64,000 nucleotides of DNA from Sphingorhabdus sp. SMR4y (GCF_002218195.1 NZ_CP022336.1:2475001-2539000), one strand, 5' to 3'; counted from the stretch's first letter, positions 26,421 through 35,540 are shown. Notes: generated by a model from the letters alone, not told the origin. A program made the numbers and translations.

Positions 26421-26436
26421 GGCCAAAAGTGAAAGA

Positions 26437-27918
26437 ATGACCACCCTCCACCAAATCCTCGCCATCGCCCGTGCCGGTAACCCGGCGCGGGCATGGGCCT
26501 TGTTTCAGTCCGCTGGCTGGGATGCGCATCCGGATGATCGAAAGGCGCTCACCCTGAAGGGCCGCTTGCTCAAGGATCAGGCGAAGGCTGCGAGCGGTGC
26601 AGATCGTGCGCGGCTTTATGGCGAAGCGGCGGAGGCATATGCGGGGGCGGCTGCGCTGGAGCGCGACAGCTATCCGCTGATCAATGCCGCAGCGCTTGCA
26701 CTGCTGGCAGGCCGGCCGGATCGGGCGCATTCGCTGGCGCGGGAAACGCTGGCGTTGCTAGACAGCGATCCGGAGCAGGGTGAAAATGCCTATTGGCGGG
26801 CCGCGACGCGGGCGGAGGCTCTGCTGCTGCTGGACGATGACACTGGTGCGCGTGCGGCGCTGGCCGAGGGAATATCGAAACTTCCCCGGGCCTGGGAGGA
26901 TCATGCCGCGACCCTTGGCCAGTTTGCACAGATCCTCGCCGAACAGGGCAAGGACGCTGCGTGGCTCGACCGGCATCGTCCACCGCCCAGCCTCTACTTC
27001 AGCGGCATTATCGGCCTGGACGAGACGAACCCGGCCATTGCACAGAATATTGACGCGATCATTGCGCGGGAAAAGCCGGGTTTCGGCTTTGGCGCGCTCG
27101 CAGCGGGGGCGGATATCCTGATCGCCGAGGCGCTGCATAGGGCAGGCACGGAACTGCATATCATATTGCCTTATCCGGTGGACCGCTTCCGGCAAGTGTC
27201 GGTCGCTCCTTATGGCGACCATTGGCTTTCCCGCTTTGATACCCTGGTCGCGGCGGCGGCCCGGCTCGATGCGCTGACGGAATCGCCGGAAGAGGACGAG
27301 CGCGGGATTGCGGTTGCGGTCGAACTGGCGGACCTGGTCGCCATGGGGCAATGCATCCGCAATGCCGCGGTGCTGACAAGCCGACCGAAGGCGCTCACCA
27401 TCACCGGCCGGGGCGATGAACCAAGGCGCCAGCATCTGGTATGGACCGAAACCGGCCACGAGCAATTTTCCCTATCCGTTGCCCGCAAGGCGGACCATGA
27501 TCCGATCACTGCGCCCTCGGACCGGGAGACCAGAGAGCTGGCCGCTATTCTCTGGGTGGACGGGCTCGACCAGGACTCACAGCTCCCTGAAGCCGTCGGC
27601 GCGTTTCAGACTGCTGGCGATGCCTGTTACAGGATTGCTGCCAATATCGCGGAAACGTTGTCGCTCAGCCGCTCTCTGTTGCAGCATCACGCCGATGCCA
27701 GAATCAGCCTGCTGATCGATATCATGGATCCGCAAAGGCCTGCGTCCTCTTTGCTGGAACAGGCCGGTGACATGGCGCGCGCGTCGGGCGGCGGCGCGAT
27801 ATTGACCGACTATAAGTCGGCAATGGTGCTGACGCTCGAACCGGGCGGCCACGCGATCGAGGAGATCGGTGAATTGCAGAGCGTGCGCGGACCGCTGTCA
27901 TTATGGTCCGTCGCCTGA
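26437..27918 (+). CDS. TPR-SLOG-like-degenerate class III cyclase domain protein
   Basis: 493 aa from the ATG at 26437. An in-frame GTG at 26404 would overlap the previous gene by 17 bp and has no better ribosome site. Residues 1-180 are TPR-like helices. Residues about 186-320 read as a Rossmann/SLOG-type nucleotide-sensing domain: LYFSGIIGLDE, then FGFGALAAGADILIAEALHRAG and HIILPYPVDRFRQVSV. Residues 368-493 resemble a class III nucleotide cyclase homology domain. ILWVDGLD and GDACYRI keep the two metal-Asp positions (D375, D395), MARASGGGAILTDY matches the late helix-strand, and IGELQSVRGPLSLWSV the end. The transition-state Asn appears lost. The SLOG and cyclase assignments are by pattern. 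Confidence 0.72.
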   Translation: MTTLHQILAIARAGNPARAWALFQSAGWDAHPDDRKALTLKGRLLKDQAKAASGADRARLYGEAAEAYAGAAALERDSYPLINAAALALLAGRPDRAHSLARETLALLDSDPEQGENAYWRAATRAEALLLLDDDTGARAALAEGISKLPRAWEDHAATLGQFAQILAEQGKDAAWLDRHRPPPSLYFSGIIGLDETNPAIAQNIDAIIAREKPGFGFGALAAGADILIAEALHRAGTELHIILPYPVDRFRQVSVAPYGDHWLSRFDTLVAAAARLDALTESPEEDERGIAVAVELADLVAMGQCIRNAAVLTSRPKALTITGRGDEPRRQHLVWTETGHEQFSLSVARKADHDPITAPSDRETRELAAILWVDGLDQDSQLPEAVGAFQTAGDACYRIAANIAETLSLSRSLLQHHADARISLLIDIMDPQRPASSLLEQAGDMARASGGGAILTDYKSAMVLTLEPGGHAIEEIGELQSVRGPLSLWSVA

Positions 27919-27929
27919 GCGCTTGCCGT

Positions 27930-28583
27930 TCAGATCACCAGTTCCTCGAGCAGACCGCGCGACAGGATTTCCAGCCTTTTGTCATCGCGCCGGATGATTC
28001 CGCGCCGTTCCAGCGCATTGATTGCCCGCGAACCGGTCTCGCGCGTTGTCTGGGCGGATAAGGCGAGCGCCGCGATCACGGGCGGTGGCGCTATTTCGCC
28101 TTTCTCCCCCGCTTCGTGCAGCAACTCGGCATAGACCCGGCCATTGGCGGTCAGGGTGATGCGGGCCGCCATCCGGTCGAGTACCGCATTATATTGGCGG
28201 CCCAGAATCTTGGCCAGGCCGCTGCCGATCCGGGCTTCTTCCTGCAACAGGACGGTCATTTTTGCGGTGGGGATTTCAAGCACCGAGAGGCCTGTCTGGG
28301 CCACGACATCGGAAATCACGATCCGCTCGTGCGGAAAGGCACCGAACAATTCTCCGGGACCATGGGCGGCGAGCAATTTGGTCTGGCCGTCCACACCGAT
28401 GATCTGCAACTGCGCCCGGCCTTCGAGCACGATCCAAAGCTTGGCTCCGGGATCGCCCTGATGAGCGAGAATAGCCTTGTGGCGATAGTGCACCAGCCGG
28501 GTGGCCGAATCCACTCTCGCGGCTTCTTCCGGTGAGCAGGAGAAAAACGCGGCGAGGGCGGCGATACGGTCGCTGCTGGTCAT
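27930..28583 (-). CDS. Crp/Fnr-family transcriptional regulator
   Basis: 217 aa from the ATG at 28583, which lies behind a GGAGGAGG run; the in-frame ATG at 28595 abuts the previous stop with no ribosome site. Residues about 20-120 form the cyclic-nucleotide-binding-like beta roll (HYRHKAILAHQGDPGAKLW, GPGELFGAFP). The C-terminal helix-turn-helix is LSAQTTRETGSRAINALERRG. The roll lacks an obvious cAMP phosphate-binding Arg-Ser and there is no FNR cysteine cluster, so the ligand is unknown. It is last in a minus-strand operon with the TIGR03084-type and AtuA-type genes and may control it. It converges with the TIR/SLOG unit. Confidence 0.85.
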   Translation of the reverse strand: MTSSDRIAALAAFFSCSPEEAARVDSATRLVHYRHKAILAHQGDPGAKLWIVLEGRAQLQIIGVDGQTKLLAAHGPGELFGAFPHERIVISDVVAQTGLSVLEIPTAKMTVLLQEEARIGSGLAKILGRQYNAVLDRMAARITLTANGRVYAELLHEAGEKGEIAPPPVIAALALSAQTTRETGSRAINALERRGIIRRDDKRLEILSRGLLEELVI

Positions 28584-28595
28584 TACCTCCTCCAT

Positions 28596-29411
28596 TCAGC
28601 CGGTGGCGATACGCCGGGTTCCCTTTGCCGGCGGTGTCTCCGGGCCGCCGGCGAAACATTGGGCGACTTCCATCCACTGCCGGGCAGTATCGCCAATAGT
28701 TTCGAGCGCGGTGTCATCGATGTTGCGGGTCTGGGTGACGACCTGCGAAAATTCCACCGCGCTGCCGCGAACGACATTATCGTCTTGCGGGTCATTCCAT
28801 TCCCAGACGGCGCCCGATGGCGCGGTCAGCTGAATGAACGGCTTGGGAGCCGGCGGCTCCTGACGGCGATTGCGGAAGGTCCAGCCGTAGGTGGTGACGC
28901 CGAGATGCGCGATATTGCGAATGCGGTCGCCATCCTGACGCTCTTGTCCCAATATATCGAATATCTCCTGTCCGTGCGACCAGGTCTCCATCTGGCGGGC
29001 GATGATCTTCGAGCGCGTGGTCATGTCCGGCCCGGCCCAGGCGACGCGGGTCTCGGGGTCGGCTTCGCCGTAAGCGGTGGCGAGTTCGGGATAATAATCG
29101 CAATAGGCGTCGAACAGGGCCTTGCCGCGAATCCCGCCGGCATGCTGGTCCAGCCATTCATATTGCACATCGATATGACCCTTGCCGGTCTTGAACGCGC
29201 CCATCATGTCGCGGAGAAATTGCTTGAAGGCGTCCGGGTCCTGCAGGGTCATCAGGGCCGCGGCGTTCCAGACATGAAGGTGACCGATGACATCTTCTAT
29301 CGTCCAGCCCTTGAACTGGGTAACGGTGGCAAAGACATCATCACCGGCATCGGCAAGCACGGCCGCGAGCGTGTCGCTTTCCTGTTTGAAATCCCGGGCT
29401 TCCTGCATCAT
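28596..29411 (-). CDS. TIGR03084-type metal-binding protein (maleylpyruvate isomerase-like fold)
   Basis: 271 aa from the ATG at 29411, with AAAGGA about 9 bases upstream; a TTG at 29429 is a poorer start. The N-terminal half is a DinB/mycothiol-dependent isomerase-like four-helix bundle: GWTIEDVIGHLHVWNAAAL and later ARQMETWSHGQEIFD carry the histidines expected to bind a divalent metal. Family members have no agreed reaction; they sit with AtuA-like and acyl-CoA genes. The gene follows the AtuA-family gene closely, so the two are probably co-transcribed and act on the same acyl or terpenoid substrate. Confidence 0.75.
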   Translation of the reverse strand: MMQEARDFKQESDTLAAVLADAGDDVFATVTQFKGWTIEDVIGHLHVWNAAALMTLQDPDAFKQFLRDMMGAFKTGKGHIDVQYEWLDQHAGGIRGKALFDAYCDYYPELATAYGEADPETRVAWAGPDMTTRSKIIARQMETWSHGQEIFDILGQERQDGDRIRNIAHLGVTTYGWTFRNRRQEPPAPKPFIQLTAPSGAVWEWNDPQDDNVVRGSAVEFSQVVTQTRNIDDTALETIGDTARQWMEVAQCFAGGPETPPAKGTRRIATG

Positions 29412-29425
29412 CGATAATGTCCTTT

Positions 29426-31234
29426 TCAATTCAGTTTTTCGGCGAGTTCCGCCGGTATGACAACCGGATGGGCGAGCAATATCTGGCCATAGCCTTTGCC
29501 CTGCGCATCATTGCGGATGCTCGCGACACCGCCGCCGCCCAGCACGGCGTCGATCAGAAAATTGATCGCGTGGGAGCCGGGCAGATAATATCTGTCGATT
29601 TGGGCCGCATCGGCGCCACCTTCTATAAAATGGCCGAAGCGCTTCGCCACGGACTCCGGGGTGAGAGCCGCCCAGATATAGGGCAGATAGGCCGGATCGC
29701 GTGCGATCACGCCGATATTGGCCTTGTCGCCCTTGTCACCGGAACGGGCCCAGGCCAGCCGGACAAGCGGAACGGTGACGGTTCTTTCCGGTTCGCGCGG
29801 CGTTTGCGGCGGTTCCGGGCGGGTGATGGCAGCCGGATCGAAGGCCTGACCTTCGGCGTCCTGAAATGCGGTTGTCTCGCCGTCGACATCGATCGTGACG
29901 GCCACAGCGTCTTTCGGCGTGAGATAGGAAAACAGCCTTACGACGGGCGATGGCTTTGCCCGCGCGCCGGAAAAGCTGCCCAGGCCTGGCGGTGTCGCCA
30001 GACCCAGCCCGGTCAGCTCGCGGAGCAGGATGCCGATGGCCGCAGCTTCTTGATGCTTGGCGGCGATTTTCGCGACCACTTCGCGCGGCTCGTGATCGGA
30101 GGCATAGTCGCCGAACTGGCTTTCCGCGCCGATGATCTCGACGCTGGTTTCGCTATATTCGCCGAGATTGTGGCCGCGCAGAATCGCGTTGGCGCGGACC
30201 AAGACATTGTCGCAGAATTTCTGCGCCTTGCGGGCGGCGTCAAAGCCGTAGAAACTGACATAGGTCCCGCCGCGAAAGCCTTCGCCATAGGTCAGGCAGG
30301 TCTTGTAATGGTCGGGTGCAGGATAGCCTATTGCCTGGGACACGCGGACCCTGTCCGGGCCGGTCTGGACGATCTCGACCTGTGAAAAATCGCAGACGAC
30401 ATCGGGCAGCATATAGGCCTGTGGATCGCCGATTTCGTAGAGCATTTGCTCGGACACCGTGCCGATGGTGACGCAGCCGCCGGTGCCTTCGGGCTTGCTG
30501 ATGGTGAAGCTTCCGTCGGCCGCGACCGATCCGATCGGATAGCCGATATTCGATATGTCACCGGCCTCTTCCCAGTCGGTATAATTGCCGCCGGTCGCCT
30601 GCGGTCCGCATTCCAGCAGATGGCCTGCCAGACTGCCGCTGGCCAGCAGATCATGGTCGCTCGCGGACCAGCCGAATTCGTAGATACAGGCGCCCAGTGT
30701 TACCGCGCTGTCGACGCAGCGGCCGGTGATTACGATATCCGCGCCTTCGGCCAGCGCCCTGGCGATCGGAAAAGCGCCGAGATAGGCGTTGATGCTGGCG
30801 ATCTTGTCCTTGTCGGGAAAGGCAGCGCCGGTGAACATCTCCTTCGGTGCAGCCGCAGCGATGGCATCCCGCTCGCCCAGCAGATTGTCGCCGGTGATCA
30901 CCGCAACCTTGAGGTCGAGACCCTGTTCCCTGATCAGCGCCCGCGCCGCTTCGCCGCAGGATGCAGGATTGACCCCGCCCGCGTTGGCAATGACCTTCAC
31001 GCCCTTTGCGGCAATCGCTTTCGCGTGCGGTTTCAGGACGGCGCTGATGAAATCGCCGGCGAAGCCCGCCGCCGGATCCTTGGCATGCGCGCGCGCCATG
31101 ATCGACATGGTGATCTCGGCGAGATAGTCATAGACGAGATAGTCCACGCCTGCGCCAAGCAGCTGCGGAGTGGCCATGGCGCTTTCGCCCCAATAGCCAC
31201 TCGCGCCACCGATCCGGATGGTCCTGTCCGGCAT
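29426..31234 (-). CDS. AtuA-family (DUF1446) acyclic terpene utilisation-like protein
   Basis: 602 aa, full length for the two-part family: the DUF1446 domain (IRIGGASGYWGESAMATPQLL, VKVIANAGGVNPASCGEAA, IVITGRCVDSAVTLGACIYEFGW) and a C-terminal AtuA-like domain (PLVRLAWARSGDKGDKANIGVI, GSHAINFLIDAVLGGGG). AtuA lies in acyclic terpene (citronellol/geraniol) catabolism clusters in Pseudomonas, but its reaction is not settled. The rest of an atu operon is not in the window, so terpene use is only a guess. It starts 4 bp after the VOC gene stop. Confidence 0.85.
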   Translation of the reverse strand: MPDRTIRIGGASGYWGESAMATPQLLGAGVDYLVYDYLAEITMSIMARAHAKDPAAGFAGDFISAVLKPHAKAIAAKGVKVIANAGGVNPASCGEAARALIREQGLDLKVAVITGDNLLGERDAIAAAAPKEMFTGAAFPDKDKIASINAYLGAFPIARALAEGADIVITGRCVDSAVTLGACIYEFGWSASDHDLLASGSLAGHLLECGPQATGGNYTDWEEAGDISNIGYPIGSVAADGSFTISKPEGTGGCVTIGTVSEQMLYEIGDPQAYMLPDVVCDFSQVEIVQTGPDRVRVSQAIGYPAPDHYKTCLTYGEGFRGGTYVSFYGFDAARKAQKFCDNVLVRANAILRGHNLGEYSETSVEIIGAESQFGDYASDHEPREVVAKIAAKHQEAAAIGILLRELTGLGLATPPGLGSFSGARAKPSPVVRLFSYLTPKDAVAVTIDVDGETTAFQDAEGQAFDPAAITRPEPPQTPREPERTVTVPLVRLAWARSGDKGDKANIGVIARDPAYLPYIWAALTPESVAKRFGHFIEGGADAAQIDRYYLPGSHAINFLIDAVLGGGGVASIRNDAQGKGYGQILLAHPVVIPAELAEKLN

Positions 31235-31238
31235 AGGC

Positions 31239-31619
31239 TCAACCCATCTGGTGCAGGGCGCAGAGCTTGTTGCCGTCCGGATCGCGCAGATAGGCGAGAT
31301 AGAGGTTCATGCCGGGATTTTCGCGGACACCCGGAGGGTCTTCAATGGCGGTGCCACCGGCTTCCAGACCGGCCTTGTGCCAAGCGTCGGCCTGCTCGGG
31401 GCTTTCCATTGCAAATCCGACGGTCATGCCATTGCCAGATGTGGCTTCCTTGCCATCGATGGGCGACGTAACCATGAAAATGCTGCCGTTGTGGATGTAC
31501 ATCAGTCGGCCTTTCGGATCGACCATCGCTTCCGGACCGCCAACGCTTTTGAACAACGCATCATAGAATTTTTTTGACCGGTCGATATCGTTCGATCCGA
31601 CCATCATGTGACTGTACAT
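31239..31619 (-). CDS. VOC (glyoxalase/bleomycin-resistance) family protein
   Basis: 126 aa, a single VOC module of paired beta-alpha-beta-beta-beta motifs: YSHMMVGSNDIDRSKKFYDAL at the start and NLYLAYLRDPDGNKLCALHQ at the end, with the usual metal-ligand positions (His4, Glu/Asp near the C-terminus). VOC proteins include lyases, epimerases and dioxygenases acting on small molecules; the reaction here is not evident. It heads the minus-strand AtuA-like operon and is divergent from the SDR at 31745. The 125 bp between them should carry both promoters. Confidence 0.85.
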   Translation of the reverse strand: MYSHMMVGSNDIDRSKKFYDALFKSVGGPEAMVDPKGRLMYIHNGSIFMVTSPIDGKEATSGNGMTVGFAMESPEQADAWHKAGLEAGGTAIEDPPGVRENPGMNLYLAYLRDPDGNKLCALHQMG

Positions 31620-31744
31620 TTTTCTCTCCTCAGTTCCGGGCGATCTTTTCGGGAGCGGATCGGCCCGCGTGCAATCTTGCCTTGTTCTAACCGGTTGGCA
31701 TCTTTAAGCGAGTGATTAATTTATTCAAGCAGGACAAGATCAAT

Positions 31745-32518
31745 ATGCAATTGCAAGACAAGATTATCGTCATCACTGGTGGTGCCAGCGGTATCGGAGC
31801 GGCCATGGCCCGCAGATTTTCTGCGGAAGGCGCAAAAAAGGTGATCTGTGCAGACCGCGATCTTGCCGGCGCGCAGGCCGTTGCCGACGAGATCGGCGGT
31901 GTGGCGATCAAAACCGATGTGTCCCTGGCCGAAGATATCCGTCATCTGATCGAAACGGTGGAAGCCGATATCGGGCCGATTGACCTGTTCGTTTCCAATG
32001 CCGGTATCATCACCAGCGGCGGGGTCGAAGTGGAGGACGCGGACTGGCAGAATATCTGGGAGATCAATGTCCTGTCCCATATCCAGGCGGCACGGATATT
32101 GGTGCCGAAAATGCTGGCCCGTGGTGGCGGCTATCTGCTCAACACCGCGTCGGCGGCCGGTCTTCTGGCGCAAATAGGGTCGGCGCCTTATTCGGTGACC
32201 AAACATGCTGCGGTCAGTTTTGCCGAATGGCTGGCGATCACCCATGGCGCAGAGGGGCTGAAAGTGTCGGTGCTTTGCCCGCAAGGCGTCGATACGCCAA
32301 TGATTGCCGGTGTCGACACCTCCACCGTGGCCAAGGACGGCATCGTAACGCCGGAACATGTCGCGGACATGTGCGTCGAAGCGATTGGCGACGAACGATT
32401 CCTGATTTTGCCGCATCCCGTCGTCGGCGACTATATCAAGCAGAAAGGGGCTGATCCCGAGCGATGGATTTCCGGCATGCAGCGCTGGCAGGCGATGCTG
32501 ACCGAACAGGCGTCCTGA
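31745..32518 (+). CDS. SDR-family oxidoreductase
   Basis: 257 aa from the ATG at 31745 with AGGA about 11 bases upstream; the GTG at 31712 would add a non-homologous leader. A classical SDR: the cofactor loop is VITGGASGIGAAMAR, NAG motif VSNAGIITSG, catalytic serine in LLNTASAAGLL and YxxxK in APYSVTKHAAVSFAEW. An Asp after the second strand (ADRDLAGAQ) suggests NAD(H). The substrate is unknown; likely a catabolic alcohol or 3-hydroxyacyl compound. Confidence 0.87.
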   Translation: MQLQDKIIVITGGASGIGAAMARRFSAEGAKKVICADRDLAGAQAVADEIGGVAIKTDVSLAEDIRHLIETVEADIGPIDLFVSNAGIITSGGVEVEDADWQNIWEINVLSHIQAARILVPKMLARGGGYLLNTASAAGLLAQIGSAPYSVTKHAAVSFAEWLAITHGAEGLKVSVLCPQGVDTPMIAGVDTSTVAKDGIVTPEHVADMCVEAIGDERFLILPHPVVGDYIKQKGADPERWISGMQRWQAMLTEQAS

Positions 32519-32612
32519 ACCAATCCTATTAATTATGGCCTGACAAAATGGAGCATTGGGACTCTTCCTGTTCGCCTCTAGCGTCGCTGCAAATGCAATA
32601 GGAGAGAAAATC

Positions 32613-33545
32613 ATGGCATTGGTATCAGTCGTGGGCGCAACCGGTCGGCAAGGCCTTGCACAAATACGGCAACTGGCAGCGGCGGGTCACAAGGTTCGCG
32701 CCCTGTCGCGCAGTGAAAATCCCGATCTGGGAGGCACCAACGCGGCGGATGAATGCCGCCAGATTGACCTCACCGACGAATCGACCTGGGTCCCGGCCTT
32801 TGAAGGTTCGGACGCGGTTTTCTACACCCACCCGCTGCAGGCGCGCGAAGATCGCGCAACGATGGTCGGCAAGGTCGCAGCTGCGGCCAAGGAAGCCGGC
32901 ACCGAGCGTTTCGTCTGGAACACCTCGAGCTGGATTCCCGAGCGTCCCGGCGACCCTTTCACCTATGGCAACAACACGATCGCAGTGAACGAGATTTTCC
33001 GCTCCGGCATGCCGGCCACCGTATTTGGTTCGGTGCTTTTCATGGACAATCTGCTGACCAACTGGGCGCGCCCGTTCATCGTTGACGAAAAACGCTATGT
33101 CTATCCGCACAACGCCGATCTTCAGGCCAACTGGATCAGCCTTGACGATGTCGGCAAATGCATGGTCGCCGCAATGGATCGTCCCGACTTTGAAGGGTCG
33201 TGGCTCAACATCGGTGGACCACAGCGCCTGAAACCACCAGAAGTAGCGGAAACCCTGTCGCGGGTATTCGGGCATGAAATCAAATATGACCCCTGCACGC
33301 CGAAAGAATTTGGTGACTATCTGGTCAAGGCTTTTGGCGATGACGTGCCGCCGGAAAATCGCGAGACCATGGCGGCCGGGATCACCGCATTCTACGAATA
33401 TAATAACAATAATGTCACTCGGCCTTTTGAAGTCGACACCGATTTCATGCAGCAGCGTCTGCCGGAAGTCGAATTCGAGACGCTGGAAGAATGGGCAGCG
33501 CGGCAGGACTGGTCGGAAGACGCACACCGTCCGCCTGCGGGATAA
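32613..33545 (+). CDS. NmrA-family NAD(P)-binding protein
   Basis: 310 aa from the ATG at 32613, which follows GGAGAG with about 7 bases spacing; the start at 32556 is not needed. It is an atypical SDR: the cofactor motif VVGATGRQGLAQIRQL, DAVFYTHPLQ, and WNTSSWIPERPG in place of the Ser-Tyr-Lys site. Such NmrA/HSCARG/azoreductase-like proteins sense or reduce NAD(P)H-linked substrates. It is read in the same direction as the SDR 95 bp upstream and may share its transcript. Confidence 0.8.
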   Translation: MALVSVVGATGRQGLAQIRQLAAAGHKVRALSRSENPDLGGTNAADECRQIDLTDESTWVPAFEGSDAVFYTHPLQAREDRATMVGKVAAAAKEAGTERFVWNTSSWIPERPGDPFTYGNNTIAVNEIFRSGMPATVFGSVLFMDNLLTNWARPFIVDEKRYVYPHNADLQANWISLDDVGKCMVAAMDRPDFEGSWLNIGGPQRLKPPEVAETLSRVFGHEIKYDPCTPKEFGDYLVKAFGDDVPPENRETMAAGITAFYEYNNNNVTRPFEVDTDFMQQRLPEVEFETLEEWAARQDWSEDAHRPPAG

Positions 33546-33581
33546 TTTGTATCCCCGATATTGCTGATTTGAATGACTATA

Positions 33582-33616
33582 CCGGCCTTTGCCCCGAACA
33601 TCGGGGTGAAGGCCGG
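33582..33616. terminator. strong hairpin between convergent genes
   Basis: CCGGCCTT and GCCCCGA pair with TCGGGGT and AAGGCCGG around an ACA loop, with one unpaired base on each arm. It lies between the 3' ends of the NmrA-like gene (plus) and the HupE-like gene (minus). There is no U-tract, so it may act as a bidirectional transcript-end stabiliser rather than a classical intrinsic terminator. Confidence 0.5.
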
Positions 33617-33648
33617 ACTCTATGCGGCTCCGTTACCGGGCGCGATGT

Positions 33649-34638
33649 TCAGGCGATCATGCGCTCTATGAACCAGTAGGTGGAAATGATCCCGATGCCA
33701 TAGGCCATAGCGGTCTTTGCCGGATGCAGCCATTGGATCCGAAATTTGCCAAGGCCGATCAATACCGCCAGAGCCACGGCAACAATTGCCAGCTGGCCGA
33801 TCTCGACGCCGAGATTGAAGGTCAGCAGGGCCAGCGGGACATCGCCTTCCGGCAGGCCGATTTCCGCGAGCGCTCCGGCGAAGCCGAAGCCGTGGAGTAG
33901 GCCGAACAGAAAGGCGACGATCCACGGGAAACGTTCGGATAGCCGCCGCTCGCCGGGCCCGGCCTTGATCACCTCGACCGCGAGAAAGATGATGGAAAGG
34001 GCAATGACCGCCTCTACCGGCTGCGAGGGTAGCGACAGCCAGCCGAGTGTTGTCCCGACCAGGGTGATGCTATGCGCGACAGTGAAGGCGGTGACGGTCT
34101 TGGCGACCAGCCAGCCGCCCTTGAGCAGCAGCACGAGCGCCAGCACGAAGAACAGGTGGTCGAAGCCGAGCACGATATGCTCGATCCCGATAATCGTATA
34201 GGTCGCCGCGACATTGGAAATGATAGAAGGCTTGGGCAGGGCGGCGGCCGGCTGGTCCGGTGTCAGGCGCAGGGTCTGCATGGCGCCGTCGATCGGCGCA
34301 ACACGAACCAGAGCGTCGGTGGTCGAAAGCTCGAGCCCTTTCAGGCCGACGGTCTGGCCCTGGAGCGATCCGTCACAGCGCAAATCGAGGCGGGTCAGAA
34401 TATTGCTGCCGGCAAATTCGCGCTGCCGCTTGCCTTCGATATTGCAATTGGCGGGGATGATGACCTGGCCGCTCTGGCCCAGGCGGGAATTGGTCGATGC
34501 CTTCCACAGCAGCGACCATTGGCCCGGTGACTGTTCGGTCATCTCGACATAGGCCGGGCGCAGCTCGTCTGCGCGCGCACTGTTCGGGACGAAAGCAAGT
34601 GCACAGCAGGCCCACAGGACAGCCAGCCAGCGTATCAT
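33649..34638 (-). CDS. HupE/UreJ-family membrane protein
   Basis: 329 aa with a cleavable signal peptide (about 1-24, ending NSARA). A beta-rich periplasmic domain reaches to about residue 130, then six hydrophobic segments. The membrane part holds the HupE/UreJ signature: GIEHIVLGFDHLFFVLALVL and FLFGLLHGFGFAGALAEIGLP, with conserved His/Asp likely to bind a transition metal. HupE and UreJ are nickel uptake proteins, but this long, two-domain form is a separate subgroup of unknown cargo. Its start overlaps the parvulin gene by 4 bp. Confidence 0.8.
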   Translation of the reverse strand: MIRWLAVLWACCALAFVPNSARADELRPAYVEMTEQSPGQWSLLWKASTNSRLGQSGQVIIPANCNIEGKRQREFAGSNILTRLDLRCDGSLQGQTVGLKGLELSTTDALVRVAPIDGAMQTLRLTPDQPAAALPKPSIISNVAATYTIIGIEHIVLGFDHLFFVLALVLLLKGGWLVAKTVTAFTVAHSITLVGTTLGWLSLPSQPVEAVIALSIIFLAVEVIKAGPGERRLSERFPWIVAFLFGLLHGFGFAGALAEIGLPEGDVPLALLTFNLGVEIGQLAIVAVALAVLIGLGKFRIQWLHPAKTAMAYGIGIISTYWFIERMIA

Positions 34639-35450
34639 GGGCGACCGGCTACCGTGATCTCATATTCCGCCCGCAAGCGGGCCAGACTTTTGTCTCTCTG
34701 TTCGGCTTGACGCGCGGCGGACCAGTCATTGATGACCCGTTGCCGGACGTCATCAAGCGCCCCTTTCTGACCGGAGGTTTTCGCTGAAATCCTGACGGCA
34801 TGGCTGCCGAAACCGGAGACGACCGGTCCGCTCCAGACGCCGGGTTCCAGCTTTTCGAGCTGTTCCACAAAGCGGTCGCCAAATTGGCGGGCGATGTCGG
34901 CCGTTTCAGCTTGGACGAATGTCCTGGGCGTGGAAAGGGGCTGCGCGTAGCTGTCGGGGTCCGCACCGGCTTGCAGCTGTTCGATCCGATCACGGGCCTC
35001 GCTTGCGCTGATCTGCCCGAGATATATCTGTTCAAAATCGTAGAGCGGGGGCAGGACATATTTGTCGGGATTGTCATCCATCCACTGTTGCAGCACCGCA
35101 TCGTCCGCTTCGGTCTCCGCCGTCTCTTCGCTCTCGATGAAACGCATCTTGGTGAACAGCCTCCGCCGGATGACGGGATCATTCCGGTCCAGCCCCAGCC
35201 GCAGCGCCTCGCGATAGTAGATTTCTTCGGCAATTTCCTGATCGATCAGGCTGTCCAGTTCGGCCTGCGTCGGTGCGCGGCGAAAATTCTGGACCCAGTC
35301 GGCCTTGAGCCGTTCGATATCGGTCTCATCAATGCTGACCGCATAATCTGCCGGATCACGGTTGCTGCCGGTGGCCCAGAAAAAGGCAAAGACCAGCAAT
35401 GCTCCGCCCAGAAAATGGATCAGCGGTTCTTTCAACAATTTTCGTCCCAT
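34635..35450 (-). CDS. membrane-anchored parvulin-type peptidyl-prolyl isomerase
   Basis: 271 aa. One N-terminal membrane anchor (LIHFLGGALLVFAFFWATG), then a helical SurA/PpiC-like N-domain (TQAELDSLIDQEIAEEIYYREALRLG type). A parvulin-like domain covers roughly residues 140-230 (FEQIYLGQIS, GVWSGPVVSGFGSHAVRI). It would fold a partner protein in the periplasm. It is 90 bp after the DUF3604 gene and overlaps the HupE-like gene, so the three are probably one operon and the isomerase may serve the DUF3604 lipoprotein. Confidence 0.78.
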   Translation of the reverse strand: MGRKLLKEPLIHFLGGALLVFAFFWATGSNRDPADYAVSIDETDIERLKADWVQNFRRAPTQAELDSLIDQEIAEEIYYREALRLGLDRNDPVIRRRLFTKMRFIESEETAETEADDAVLQQWMDDNPDKYVLPPLYDFEQIYLGQISASEARDRIEQLQAGADPDSYAQPLSTPRTFVQAETADIARQFGDRFVEQLEKLEPGVWSGPVVSGFGSHAVRISAKTSGQKGALDDVRQRVINDWSAARQAEQRDKSLARLRAEYEITVAGRP

Positions 35451-35540
35451 TATCGAATGGCCTGTTGGTTCAGTCCGAGCTTTTAAAAGCGCCGCGGGGC
35501 CGGTCAGGTGACAGGCCTCGACGCGCTTGTGCGAAGACGG

